Assembly: GCA_902783705.1 (NCBI GenBank)
Contig: CACZSA010000044.1
Location: 1-6,096, forward strand
Source of the DNA: an uncultured Ruminococcus sp.
Lineage (GTDB): Bacteria > Bacillota > Clostridia > Oscillospirales > CAG-272
Direction: 5' to 3'
Length of the DNA stretch: 6,096 nucleotides
The notes under the pieces were generated by a model, which was not told where the DNA came from, made no database searches, and saw only the letters and a program-made list of their open reading frames with translations. Positions within the stretch are counted from its first letter, which is position 1. The number at the start of each line of letters is the position of its first letter. A program made the translations under genes and the position numbers. Positions 1 through 5,485 of this stretch are shown here, in pieces.

Positions 1-150
1 CCCTCTCCTTTGGGAGCGGTGATTCACAAGAGGCCGGCTCCGGAGGCCTCTTGTGCGCCGCCTGCGCAGGGCATCCCGAATCCCCCGCAGGGGATTCTTC
101 CTCTTCACCCGCACGGAAGGTGCGGATCCCTTCATCCGAAAGGGGCAGAT
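1..150. repeat. Cluster of short palindromes in intergenic DNA
   Basis: No gene is visible here; the stretch is nearly filled with consecutive inverted repeats. CACAAGAGGCC (25-35) pairs perfectly with GGCCTCTTGTG (45-55). CCTGCGCAGG (61-70) is a perfect palindrome. GAATCCCC (78-85) pairs with GGGGATTC (90-97) around a CGCA loop and is followed by a pyrimidine-rich stretch. CCGCAC (109-114) pairs with GTGCGG (120-125), and CCCTT (128-132) with AAGGG (140-144). The 78-97 hairpin could weakly terminate a plus-strand transcript entering from the left, but it lacks a true U-tract. Palindrome-dense spacers like this are common in GC-rich Clostridia. Whether these are decayed mobile palindromic elements or transcript-end structures cannot be told from one copy. 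Confidence 0.6.
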
Positions 151-175
151 AAAAAAGGGAGTCCGAAGACTCCCT
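151..175 (-). terminator. Rho-independent terminator of the oxidoreductase gene
   Basis: Read on the minus strand, a perfect GGGAGTC/GACTCCC stem (157-163 with 168-174) closes on a UUCG tetraloop and is followed by six U residues (positions 156-151). One further A-T pair (156/175) can extend the stem. It begins 9 bp beyond the stop codon of the leftward oxidoreductase gene, so it is that gene's terminator. On the plus strand the following TTGTTC is a poor U-tract, so bidirectional use is doubtful. Confidence 0.93.
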
Positions 176-183
176 TGTTCAGT

Positions 184-1239
184 TCAGATTTTGACTTCCG
201 CATGCGCTTCCGCGGAGCGGTAAATCCCGTCGAGCATCCGTTGGATGACAAGCGCGTCGGAGATGGGGGAAATCGGCTCCTTCCCCGTGTTCAGACAGTC
301 GATGAAGTGCCGGATCTCGTCTTCGTAGTAGTCGTTCCCGGGGACCTCCACCTTTTCGTCGGTCAGCTTGCCGTTCTCGTCCGTGCCGTACACCGTCAGC
401 GGATCGAAGGACGCGCCCGCCTTCGTGCCGTAGAGCTTCGAATAGAATTCCTCGCGCCCGTTGATCGTCCAGGAGGCCTCGGCGATCATGCACTTGCCGC
501 CCTCGAAGCGGAAGAACACCGCGGCGGAATCCTCGACGTCGAAGATCTCGGCGTCCGGACGTTCCGCAAGGCCCTCGCCCCACGTGAAGGAGGCCTCGGC
601 GTTGTTCTTGCCGATGCGGTAGGAGACCTCGGCGGAGACGGAGATCGGGGTCGGTCTGCCCATCAGGTACCAGGTGCGGTCGATGGCGTGGACGCCGATG
701 TCGAGCACGGGACCGCCGCCCGCGAGCTTCTTGTTGGTGAACCAGCTTCCGGGAACGCCGCGGCGGCGCACATACGCGGTCTTGGCGAGGTAGATATCGC
801 CGAAGACGCCCGCGTCGCGCAGCTCGATGAACTTCTGCTGCTCGTTGCCGTAGCGGGTGCAGACGGCGAGCATGAAGGTGACGCCCGCTTCCCTGATCGC
901 TTCCGCCATGGCGAGGCCCTGCTCGAGGTTCGCAGCGAGCGGCTTTTCGCAGAGGACGTGCTTTCCGGCCTTCGCGGCGGCGATGGTCACCGGGGCGTGG
1001 GCGGCGGTCCAGGTGCAGCAGTCGACGTAATCGACCTCGGGCTCGTTCGCGAGGAGCTCCTCCACGGAGGAATACCAATGCGGGATGCCCCACTTTTCGG
1101 CGGCGGCCTTCGCTTTTTCCGGGACGATATCCGCGCAGGCGACGACCTCGGCGAGGTCCTTCATCTTCGCGTAGGACGGGAAATGGGCGTAGCCCGCGAT
1201 GCTTCCGCAGCCGACGACTGCGACTTTCCACTTTTTCAT
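184..1239 (-). CDS. Gfo/Idh/MocA family NAD(P)-dependent oxidoreductase
   Basis: A 351-residue cytosolic oxidoreductase of full family length. The N-terminal Rossmann fold carries the dinucleotide-binding GCGSIA motif (residues 10-15) and an acidic residue near the end of the second strand (ADIVPEK, 36-42). The hallmark EKP motif is at 98-100 (HVLCEKPLA), where the lysine is the usual catalytic or cofactor-contacting residue. The C-terminal catalytic domain has GGGPVLDIGVHAID (174-187), with D180 and H184 in the normal substrate-site positions. Family members oxidise or reduce sugars, inositols or sugar derivatives; the substrate here cannot be deduced. The start is supported by AAAGGGG (1249-1255) 9 bp upstream on the minus strand. 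It appears monocistronic, with its own promoter at 1329-1357 and a terminator directly after the stop. No sugar transporter or regulator is adjacent to suggest a pathway. Family assignment is very secure, specificity unknown. Confidence 0.95.
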   Translation of the reverse strand: MKKWKVAVVGCGSIAGYAHFPSYAKMKDLAEVVACADIVPEKAKAAAEKWGIPHWYSSVEELLANEPEVDYVDCCTWTAAHAPVTIAAAKAGKHVLCEKPLAANLEQGLAMAEAIREAGVTFMLAVCTRYGNEQQKFIELRDAGVFGDIYLAKTAYVRRRGVPGSWFTNKKLAGGGPVLDIGVHAIDRTWYLMGRPTPISVSAEVSYRIGKNNAEASFTWGEGLAERPDAEIFDVEDSAAVFFRFEGGKCMIAEASWTINGREEFYSKLYGTKAGASFDPLTVYGTDENGKLTDEKVEVPGNDYYEDEIRHFIDCLNTGKEPISPISDALVIQRMLDGIYRSAEAHAEVKI

Positions 1240-1262
1240 GATGGTGGTCCCCTTTCGTAAAT

Positions 1263-1322
1263 CAGGCTTCGCGGATCCGGCGGAGCCTGTATAGTTCTGA
1301 TGCTCTGAGCGGGGATCCGCTC
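1263..1322 (-). promoter_or_regulatory. Structured 5' leader of the oxidoreductase gene
   Basis: Between the inferred transcription start (about 1322) and the ribosome binding site lie two inverted repeats. GAGCGG (1307-1312) pairs with CCGCTC (1317-1322) at the very start of the transcript. CAGGCT (1263-1268) pairs with AGCCTG (1284-1289) and can be extended inward by CGC/GCG after one mismatch. They could be an operator, an mRNA-stabilising 5' hairpin or a leader control element. No terminator-like U-tract follows, so classical attenuation is unlikely. Confidence 0.4.
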
Positions 1323-1328
1323 GAGAAC

Positions 1329-1357
1329 ATCATAGCACGAAGGGGGGGATTTTTCAA
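1329..1357 (-). promoter_or_regulatory. Sigma-A promoter of the oxidoreductase gene
   Basis: On the minus strand TTGAAA (1357-1352) and TATGAT (1334-1329) are separated by exactly 17 bp. A TGC immediately before the -10 gives the extended -10 motif. The predicted start lies about 82 nt upstream of the ATG. The repeat array begins about 28 bp upstream of this promoter, so the promoter is intact and independent of it. Confidence 0.85.
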
Positions 1358-1435
1358 GAGGTTTTCATAATTTTTGTCGCTTCTTTTTCAATCCTCAATA
1401 TTCCGACTGCGGATCGTTTCCCCAAAGGGGTTTCC

Positions 1436-1754
1436 GGTCGCAGAGAAACGGGGGACCTTTGGAAAACTCTGCGTTCGGAACCTTCATTTGTCTTTTTTCC
1501 GGTTCATTCAGCGGCATGTTCTGAGGACCAAAGGGCTTTCCGGTCGCAGAGAAACGGGGGGCCTTTGGGAAACTCTGCGTACGAAACCTTCATTTGTCTT
1601 TTTCCCGGTTCATGCAGCGGCATGTTCTGAGGACCAAAGGGCTTTCCGGTCGCAGAGAAACGGGGGGGCCTTTGGGAAACTCTGCGTTCGGAACCTTCAT
1701 TTGTCTTTTTCCCGGTTAATGCAGCGGCATGTTCTGAGGACCAAAGGGCTTTCC
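1436..1754 (+). repeat. Three tandem 106-107-bp repeats (module D)
   Basis: The units start at 1436, 1542 and 1648, giving periods of 106, 106 and 107 bp. By eye the first two differ at about six positions, and the third differs from the second by one inserted G and about three substitutions. Each unit opens with a stem, CGCAGAG pairing with CTCTGCG (1439-1445 with 1467-1473 in unit 1), around a G-run and CCTTTGG loop. Each closes with CCAAAGGGCTTTCC, the left part of module A. The G-run has 5, 6 and 7 bases in successive units. After unit 3 the next A copy runs into its own right arm instead of another D unit, so D looks like an insertion into, or an expansion within, module A. Confidence 0.93.
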
Positions 1755-1767
1755 GGTCGCCCTTTGG
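1741..1767 (+). repeat. 27-bp hairpin, copy 1 (module A)
   Basis: CCAAAGGGC (1741-1749) pairs perfectly with GCCCTTTGG (1759-1767) around the 9-nt loop TTTCCGGTC. It ends the tandem D array and leads directly into the short E repeats. Identical 27-bp copies lie at 2003-2029 and, inverted, at 5305-5331 and 5696-5722. Confidence 0.9.
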
Positions 1768-1836
1768 AAACCTTCGGTTGGTCACAACTGACTCGGAAAT
1801 CTTCGGTTGCTCGCAACTTACTTGGAAACCTTCGGA
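1766..1836 (+). repeat. Short 29-bp tandem repeats (module E)
   Basis: Two complete units (1766-1794 and 1795-1823) and a partial third (from 1824) each begin with GGAAACCTTCGG or a near variant, followed by a looser sequence of the type TTGGTCACAACTNACT. The counterparts in the right array (5600-5697) have periods of 28-29 bp. The start of each unit overlaps the right arm of module A, so these look like repeated copies of the flank of A. Confidence 0.85.
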
Positions 1837-1895
1837 TGGAAAACACTCTCTCTGATTGTCACAAGCTATAGAAACCGTCCTGCAATGAATAATAT

Positions 1896-1953
1896 TGTGT
1901 CATTGCGAGGAGGGACCTCAAGGTCCCGACGTGGCAATCCGTTCCCCTTTGTC
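1896..1953 (+). repeat. REP-like palindromic module B, copy 1
   Basis: A nested palindrome: outer ATTGC and GCAAT arms (1902-1906 and 1934-1938) enclose an inner GGGACC/GGTCCC stem (1913-1918 with 1923-1928) on a TCAA loop. The 58 bp at 1896-1953 are identical by eye to the reverse complement of 5486-5543. The CATTGCGAGG...GTGGCAATCC layout is one I recognise as a widespread bacterial interspersed repeat of REP/MITE type. The family name and its mobilising enzyme cannot be confirmed from this window, and no REP-associated transposase is present. Confidence 0.8.
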
Positions 1954-2002
1954 TGCTTCGTTTTGTTTTCAATCCTCAATATTCCGACTGCGAATCGTTT
2001 CC

Positions 2003-2029
2003 CCAAAGGGCTTTCCGGTCGCCCTTTGG
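2003..2029 (+). repeat. 27-bp hairpin, copy 2 (module A)
   Basis: The sequence is the same as the 1741-1767 hairpin: nine-base perfect arms around TTTCCGGTC. It is preceded by a module C copy and followed by GGAAACCTTCGGG, the start of an E unit that does not continue as an array. It lies 97 nt beyond the stop of the leftward SpoIVB-like gene, so it would fall in that gene's 3' untranslated RNA if transcription runs on. Confidence 0.88.
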
Positions 2030-2125
2030 AAACCTTCGGGTGGTCGTCCTCATGAAAAGCTGTAACCTTCGGGGACATTGCCCTTTGGAAACCCCGCAGG
2101 TATCGAAACGATCGCTTTTGCTTTC

Positions 2126-3112
2126 TCACATCCCCGCGGCGTCGAACATGTTCTCGATGAAGATGCCGTAGCCTTCGGCGGGGTCGCCTACGAGGACGTG
2201 GGTGACCGCGCCGATGAGGCGTCCGTCCTGGAGCACCGGGGAGCCGCTCATGCCCTGCACGATCCCGCCCGTCTTCTCCGTGAGCGCGGGGTCCGTCACG
2301 ACCACCGAAAAGCTCCGGTTATCCCGGCTCCCCCGGTTGATCTCCGTGATGCAGACCTCATATTCCTCCGGGCCCCCGCCGTCGAGGGTGCAGAGGATCG
2401 ACGCGCGGCCCGTGTGGACCGACTCCCTCCCCCCGATCTCCATCCGCTCGCCCTCGGGGATCTTTTGGAACACCCCGAAGACGCCGCACGCCGTGTTCTT
2501 CGTGATCGTCCCGACCTCGGCTCCGGTGAACGATCCGCGCAGCTCCCCCGGCGTCCCCGGCGCGCCCTTCTCGCATCCCGTGATGACGACGTCCGTCACC
2601 GTTCCCCGCTCCATCGGGACGAGCTCCCCGCTCTCCGTGTCGCAGATCCCGTGACCGAGGCCCGCGAATTCCCCCGTCTCCGGCAGGAAATACGTGACGG
2701 TCCCGATCCCCGCCATGGTGTCCCGTACCCAGAGCCCGGCACGGCGTCCGCCCTCCGTCTCGACCGGGCAGAGGACGGTCTCCCCGCGCTCGCCTCCCCG
2801 GAGATACGAGAGGGTGAGCGGTCCGGCCCCCGCCTCGATCATCCCGATCATCTCCTCCGCCGTTGAAATCTCGACTCCGTTGACCGCGGTGATGATGTCG
2901 TTCACGCAGAGCCCCGCGTCCTTCGCCGGATTCACCCGTCCTCCCGCGCCCTCGACCTCCGAAAAGCCGATGACGACCACGCCTTCTGCCGTAAAGCGCA
3001 CTCCGAACGGCATCCCGCCGACGCCGACGCTCCGGGGACGCTCGGCCCACGCCGGACACGCCAGGAAGACGCACGCCGCGGCCGCCGCAATAAATCTCTT
3101 GATTCTTCTCAT
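2126..3112 (-). CDS. SpoIVB-family (S55) serine peptidase with PDZ domain
   Basis: A 328-residue secreted or membrane-tethered peptidase. Residues 1-23 are a basic start plus a hydrophobic stretch ending in AWA, a signal peptide or uncleaved anchor. A PDZ domain covers about 42-118, with the typical AGLCVNDIITAVNG (66-79). The S55 peptidase domain follows. H154 (GLGHGICD), D274 (VVTDP) and S289 (VQGMSGSP) match the His/Asp/Ser triad of Bacillus SpoIVB, including the 15-residue Asp-Ser spacing, and the family ending GYGIFIENMFD is intact. In sporulating species SpoIVB is exported from the forespore and cleaves SpoIVFA to trigger mother-cell sigma-K activation. This protein is about 100 residues shorter than the Bacillus one, mostly before the PDZ domain. 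The ATG at 3112 is chosen because GGAAG lies just upstream, it is followed by a signal peptide, and residues upstream of it in the open frame resemble nothing. The usual recN/spo0A neighbours are absent, so the protein may be a paralogue or the locus may be rearranged. Confidence 0.92.
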   Translation of the reverse strand: MRRIKRFIAAAAACVFLACPAWAERPRSVGVGGMPFGVRFTAEGVVVIGFSEVEGAGGRVNPAKDAGLCVNDIITAVNGVEISTAEEMIGMIEAGAGPLTLSYLRGGERGETVLCPVETEGGRRAGLWVRDTMAGIGTVTYFLPETGEFAGLGHGICDTESGELVPMERGTVTDVVITGCEKGAPGTPGELRGSFTGAEVGTITKNTACGVFGVFQKIPEGERMEIGGRESVHTGRASILCTLDGGGPEEYEVCITEINRGSRDNRSFSVVVTDPALTEKTGGIVQGMSGSPVLQDGRLIGAVTHVLVGDPAEGYGIFIENMFDAAGM

Positions 3113-3162
3113 CTTTCTTCCACTCCGTTTCGTATGCACGGATTTCTTCACGCGCTGTCTGT

Positions 3163-3169
3163 TAATATG
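3163..3169 (-). promoter_or_regulatory. Possible forespore sigma (sigma-F/G) -10 element
   Basis: On the minus strand, 50 bp upstream of the SpoIVB-like start, CATATTA matches the CATNNTA -10 pattern of sigma-F/sigma-G promoters. No convincing -35 of that class is present at the expected distance, and no good sigma-A promoter is visible on this strand of the 223-bp divergent spacer. Forespore expression would fit the protein family, but a 7-bp match is weak evidence. Confidence 0.22.
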
Positions 3170-3259
3170 CGCGCGATCGGGCCGGAATATGTGCGCCGCG
3201 GGACAGCATTTCATGCCGGAATTGGACGCGGCGGGAGGGAGACGCTTCCAAAAACGCTC

Positions 3260-3288
3260 TTGCAATGCGCGTCGGGTTGTGATATAAT
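3260..3288 (+). promoter_or_regulatory. Sigma-A promoter of the lgt-folD operon
   Basis: TTGCAA (3260-3265) and a perfect TATAAT (3283-3288) are separated by 17 bp, with TGA before the -10 giving the extended -10 form. The predicted start near 3295 leaves a leader of about 40 nt to the lgt ATG. The promoter lies in the spacer between the divergent SpoIVB-like gene and lgt. No operator is obvious, suggesting constitutive expression. Confidence 0.9.
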
Positions 3289-3335
3289 GAAAAGAAAATC
3301 CGGAATCCCATTCCGATAGCGGAAAGGCGAACATT

Positions 3336-4340
3336 ATGCAGTATCTCTCGTTTCCCGGGCTCGGCATCCCTCCCTTCCACGTCGACCGGATCGCGTTCAC
3401 AGCCGGTCCCTTCTCCGTGGCGTGGTACGGGATCCTCATCACCTGCGGCATGATCCTCGCGGTCCTCTGCGCGATCCGGCTGTCGAAGCGCGAGGGCATC
3501 TCCCTCGACGACATCACCGATTTTGCGTTCTACGTCATCCTCGCGGGCGTCGTCGGCGCGCGGGCGTACTATGTGATCTTCACGTGGAACCGCTTCGGCT
3601 ACCTCGTGACGGACGGCTCGTTCCTTCACAACCTCGCGCGGACACTCTACAACTGCATCGCGGTGTGGGAGGGCGGCCTCGCGATCTACGGCGGGGTCCT
3701 CGCGGGCCTTCTCTGCGGCTTCCTCTTCGCGAAAAAGCGGAAGATCGCGTTCCTCAAGATCTTCGACATCCTCGTCCCGTGCGTGCTGATCGGTCAGGTC
3801 ATCGGACGCTGGGGCAATTTCATCAACATCGAGGCCTACGGCACGGAGACGACGCTCCCGTGGCGCATGGGGATCCTCACCTACTCGTCCGTACTGAGCG
3901 GGTCCGGCGAGGCCATGCTCGTGGCGGAGAAGTACGTCCACCCGACCTTCCTCTACGAATCCCTCTGGAACCTCGCCGCGCTGATCCTCGTCCTCGCGCT
4001 CCTCTATCCGAAGAAGAAGTTCGACGGGGAGATCTTCTGCTTCTACCTCGTGTGGTACGGCTTCGGGCGGATGCTCATCGAGAGCCTGCGGACGGACAGC
4101 CTCATGCTCGGCAATCTCCGCGTCTCCCAGGGCGTCGGGTTCCTCTCCGTCGTCCTCGGGATCCTCATTTTCTCGATCCTCTGTAAGAAATACAAGGCCT
4201 CGCATCCGAAGGACGACGGCGCCTACAGGCCCGTCTACGAGGGCGCGGACGGAGAGCCTCAGAATACCGAAAACATCGACAAAACGGAAATCACCGAAGA
4301 ATCGGAAGGAGAGCAGAGCGATGGCGGCGAAAATCATTGA
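3336..4340 (+). CDS. lgt: Prolipoprotein diacylglyceryl transferase Lgt
   Basis: An integral membrane enzyme that transfers diacylglycerol from phosphatidylglycerol to the lipobox cysteine of prolipoproteins, the first step of lipoprotein maturation. The 334 residues contain several hydrophobic segments (about 27-48, 63-82, 113-132, 145-156, 207-224, 233-243 and 265-283). The family signature GRWGNFINIEAYG is at 157-169, with R158, N161 and G169 matching E. coli R143, N146 and G154. Y31 matches Y26. YGFGRMLIE (241-249) supplies Y241, R245 and E249, matching Y235, R239 and E243. The segment equivalent to E. coli H103 reads WEGGLAIYGG with tyrosine (Y118) instead of histidine. Residues 285-334 form a hydrophilic acidic tail beyond the usual core end. 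GGAAAGG about 9 bp upstream supports the ATG. It is first in an operon with folD, and its last 20 nt overlap folD. Confidence 0.97.
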   Translation: MQYLSFPGLGIPPFHVDRIAFTAGPFSVAWYGILITCGMILAVLCAIRLSKREGISLDDITDFAFYVILAGVVGARAYYVIFTWNRFGYLVTDGSFLHNLARTLYNCIAVWEGGLAIYGGVLAGLLCGFLFAKKRKIAFLKIFDILVPCVLIGQVIGRWGNFINIEAYGTETTLPWRMGILTYSSVLSGSGEAMLVAEKYVHPTFLYESLWNLAALILVLALLYPKKKFDGEIFCFYLVWYGFGRMLIESLRTDSLMLGNLRVSQGVGFLSVVLGILIFSILCKKYKASHPKDDGAYRPVYEGADGEPQNTENIDKTEITEESEGEQSDGGENH

Positions 4341-5175
4341 CGGGAAGAAAATCTCGGCGGCAGTGCGGGAGGAGATCAAGGCCCGCGCGGCGGCTCTGAC
4401 GGAGAGGACCGGGATCGTCCCGGGGCTGGCGGTCATCATCGTCGGTGAGAATCCGGCGTCGCAGGTCTACGTGCGGAACAAGAAAAAGGCGTGCGAGGAC
4501 GCGGGCTTCTATTCGGTCGTGATCGAGCTGCCCGGGGACACGGAACAAAAGACGCTTCTCGCGAAGATCGCGGAGCTGAAGGAGGACCCCCGGATCCACG
4601 GCATCCTCGTGCAGCTGCCCCTTCCGGAGCAGATCGACGAGCAGGCGGTCATCGCGGCGATCCCCCCGGAGAAGGACGTCGACGCGTTCCACCCGGAGAA
4701 TGTCGGGCACATCCTGATCGGCGACCACCGCTTCCTCCCCTGCACCCCCGCGGGCGTGATGAAAATGCTCGAGATCGAGGGGATCCCGGTCGCCGGACGT
4801 GAATGCGTCGTGATCGGGCGGTCGAACATCGTCGGCAAGCCGATGGCGGTCCTGCTCCTCCAGGCGAACGGCACAGTCACGGTCTGCCACAGCCGGACGA
4901 AGAACCTCCCCGAGGTCACGCGCCGCGCGGACATTCTCGTCTCGGCGGTCGGCAAGGCGGGCTTCGTGACGGCGGACATGGTGAAGGAAGGCGCGGTCGT
5001 GATCGACGTCGGTATGAACCGAAACGCCGAAGGAAAGCTCTGCGGCGACGTCGACTTCGCGGCGGTCTCGGAGGTGGCCTCGGCGATCACCCCCGTCCCC
5101 GGCGGCGTCGGCGTCATGACGATCACCATGCTGCTCGAGAACACCCTGCGTGCGGCGGAAGCAAAGGCTTTGTAA
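4321..5175 (+). CDS. folD: Methylenetetrahydrofolate dehydrogenase/cyclohydrolase FolD
   Basis: A cytosolic bifunctional enzyme that converts 5,10-methylene-THF through 5,10-methenyl-THF to 10-formyl-THF, supplying one-carbon units for purines and formyl-Met-tRNA. At 284 residues it is of normal length. The folate-site motif ASQVYVRNKKKACEDAG (46-62) carries Y50 and K54, matching Y52 and K56 of the human enzyme. It is followed by QLPLPEQID (98-106), PPEKDVDAFHPENVG (115-129) and PCTPAG (140-145). The nucleotide-binding part has VVIGRSNIVGKP (163-174), CHSRT (189-193), ADILVSAVG (203-211), VVIDVG (226-231) and the C-terminal TPVPGGVGVMTITMLLENT (257-275). A strong AAGGAG (4306-4311) lies 9 bp before the ATG, inside the end of lgt. 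With the 20-nt overlap this indicates co-transcription and likely translational coupling. No clear intrinsic terminator follows the stop; the transcript may run into the repeat array. Confidence 0.98.
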   Translation: MAAKIIDGKKISAAVREEIKARAAALTERTGIVPGLAVIIVGENPASQVYVRNKKKACEDAGFYSVVIELPGDTEQKTLLAKIAELKEDPRIHGILVQLPLPEQIDEQAVIAAIPPEKDVDAFHPENVGHILIGDHRFLPCTPAGVMKMLEIEGIPVAGRECVVIGRSNIVGKPMAVLLLQANGTVTVCHSRTKNLPEVTRRADILVSAVGKAGFVTADMVKEGAVVIDVGMNRNAEGKLCGDVDFAAVSEVASAITPVPGGVGVMTITMLLENTLRAAEAKAL

Positions 5176-5284
5176 AGCGGCAGGTATCGTTTGCAGACAC
5201 CTATCCGTCTGCCTTAAGGCTGACAGCTTTCCCTCAAGGGGAGGCCCTTCGCAGTGCAGCTTCATCGATCATGCAGCCAGTTGA
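5176..5284 (+). repeat. Short palindromic spacer element after folD
   Basis: No gene is visible. GTCTGCC (5208-5214) and GGCTGAC (5218-5224) form an interrupted hairpin around TTAA, and CCCTCAAGGGGAGG (5231-5244) forms a second small one. This tandem of a CTGCC...GGC arm and a CCCTCAAGGGGAGG arm is a style of interspersed repeat I associate with Oscillospirales genomes, from memory. No U-tract follows either hairpin on the plus strand, so calling it the folD terminator would be a guess. The right mosaic array begins immediately after. Confidence 0.45.
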
Positions 5285-5304
5285 GGTTTTCAACCCGAAG
5301 GTTT

Positions 5305-5331
5305 CCAAAGGGCGACCGGAAAGCCCTTTGG
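5305..5331 (-). repeat. 27-bp hairpin, copy 3 (module A, inverted)
   Basis: CCAAAGGGC and GCCCTTTGG arms flank the loop GACCGGAAA, the reverse complement of the left-array copies. It lies 130 nt past the folD stop and would be in the folD 3' untranslated RNA if there is no earlier terminator. It is not followed by a U-tract. Confidence 0.9.
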
Positions 5332-5422
5332 TCCCCGGAATATACCGCTGTATAAAACTGAAAACAGAAAAAAGAAGGTTCCAAACGCAAAGTCCCGCCG
5401 AAGCCCCCGTATATCTGCGACC
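5318..5422 (-). repeat. Single diverged D unit, inverted
   Basis: On the minus strand this 105-bp unit opens with GGTCGCAGA and ACGGGGG. It keeps GCGTT, GGAACCTTC, a T-rich run, CAGCGG and GGACCAAAGGGCTTTCC in the same order as the left tandem units at 1436-1754. It is clearly more diverged than those units are from each other. That suggests the left tandem array arose by recent local duplication. Confidence 0.8.
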
Positions 5423-5485
5423 GGAAAGCCCTTTGGACAAACGCTTCGCAGTCGGTATATTGAGGATGGATGACAGTGCGAAGCG

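Larger units (their letters stand above)
1385..2090 (+). repeat. Left mosaic repeat array (modules C-D3-A-E-F-B-C-A)
   Basis: This gene-free stretch of about 700 bp is assembled from recurring modules, named here for reference. C is a lead-in (1385-1429) repeated at 1966-2010 with one mismatch. D is three tandem 106-107-bp units (1436-1754). A is a 27-bp hairpin (1741-1767 and 2003-2029). E is short 29-bp repeats (1766-1823, plus a partial third). F is a unique-looking linker (about 1832-1895). B is a REP-like palindrome (1896-1953). The same modules occur in the same order, inverted, at 5285-5743. No transposase or other credible coding sequence lies inside; the open frames here merely translate the repeats. 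A degenerate scrap of A (2080-2090) marks the right edge. It is most likely a non-autonomous, modular repeat element or a nested accumulation of several. Confidence 0.85.

Noticed and set aside
10..1260. Long plus-strand open frame opposite the oxidoreductase gene
   Set aside because: It is a GC-rich antisense shadow with no recognisable motifs; the minus-strand frame has full Rossmann and EKP motifs, a ribosome site, a promoter and a terminator.
1385..2090. Insertion sequence with a transposase
   Set aside because: No transposase motif or adequate open frame exists in either array; only non-coding repeats are supported.
1374..2129. Open frames of 82-165 residues across the left repeat array on both strands
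   Set aside because: Their translations are internally repetitive because they read through the tandem D units and hairpins; the same peptide-like words appear from several modules and no ribosome site or domain supports them.
3113..3517. N-terminal extension of the SpoIVB-like protein to an upstream ATG
   Set aside because: The extension overlaps the lgt promoter and lgt coding start, has no conserved features and would bury the signal peptide at residue 136.
3162..4439. Long minus-strand frame opposite lgt
   Set aside because: An arginine/glutamate-rich antisense translation of a GC-biased gene; lgt on the plus strand is unambiguous.
5203..5245. folD intrinsic terminator
   Set aside because: Two small hairpins are present but neither is followed by a U-tract, so they are recorded as a spacer element only.
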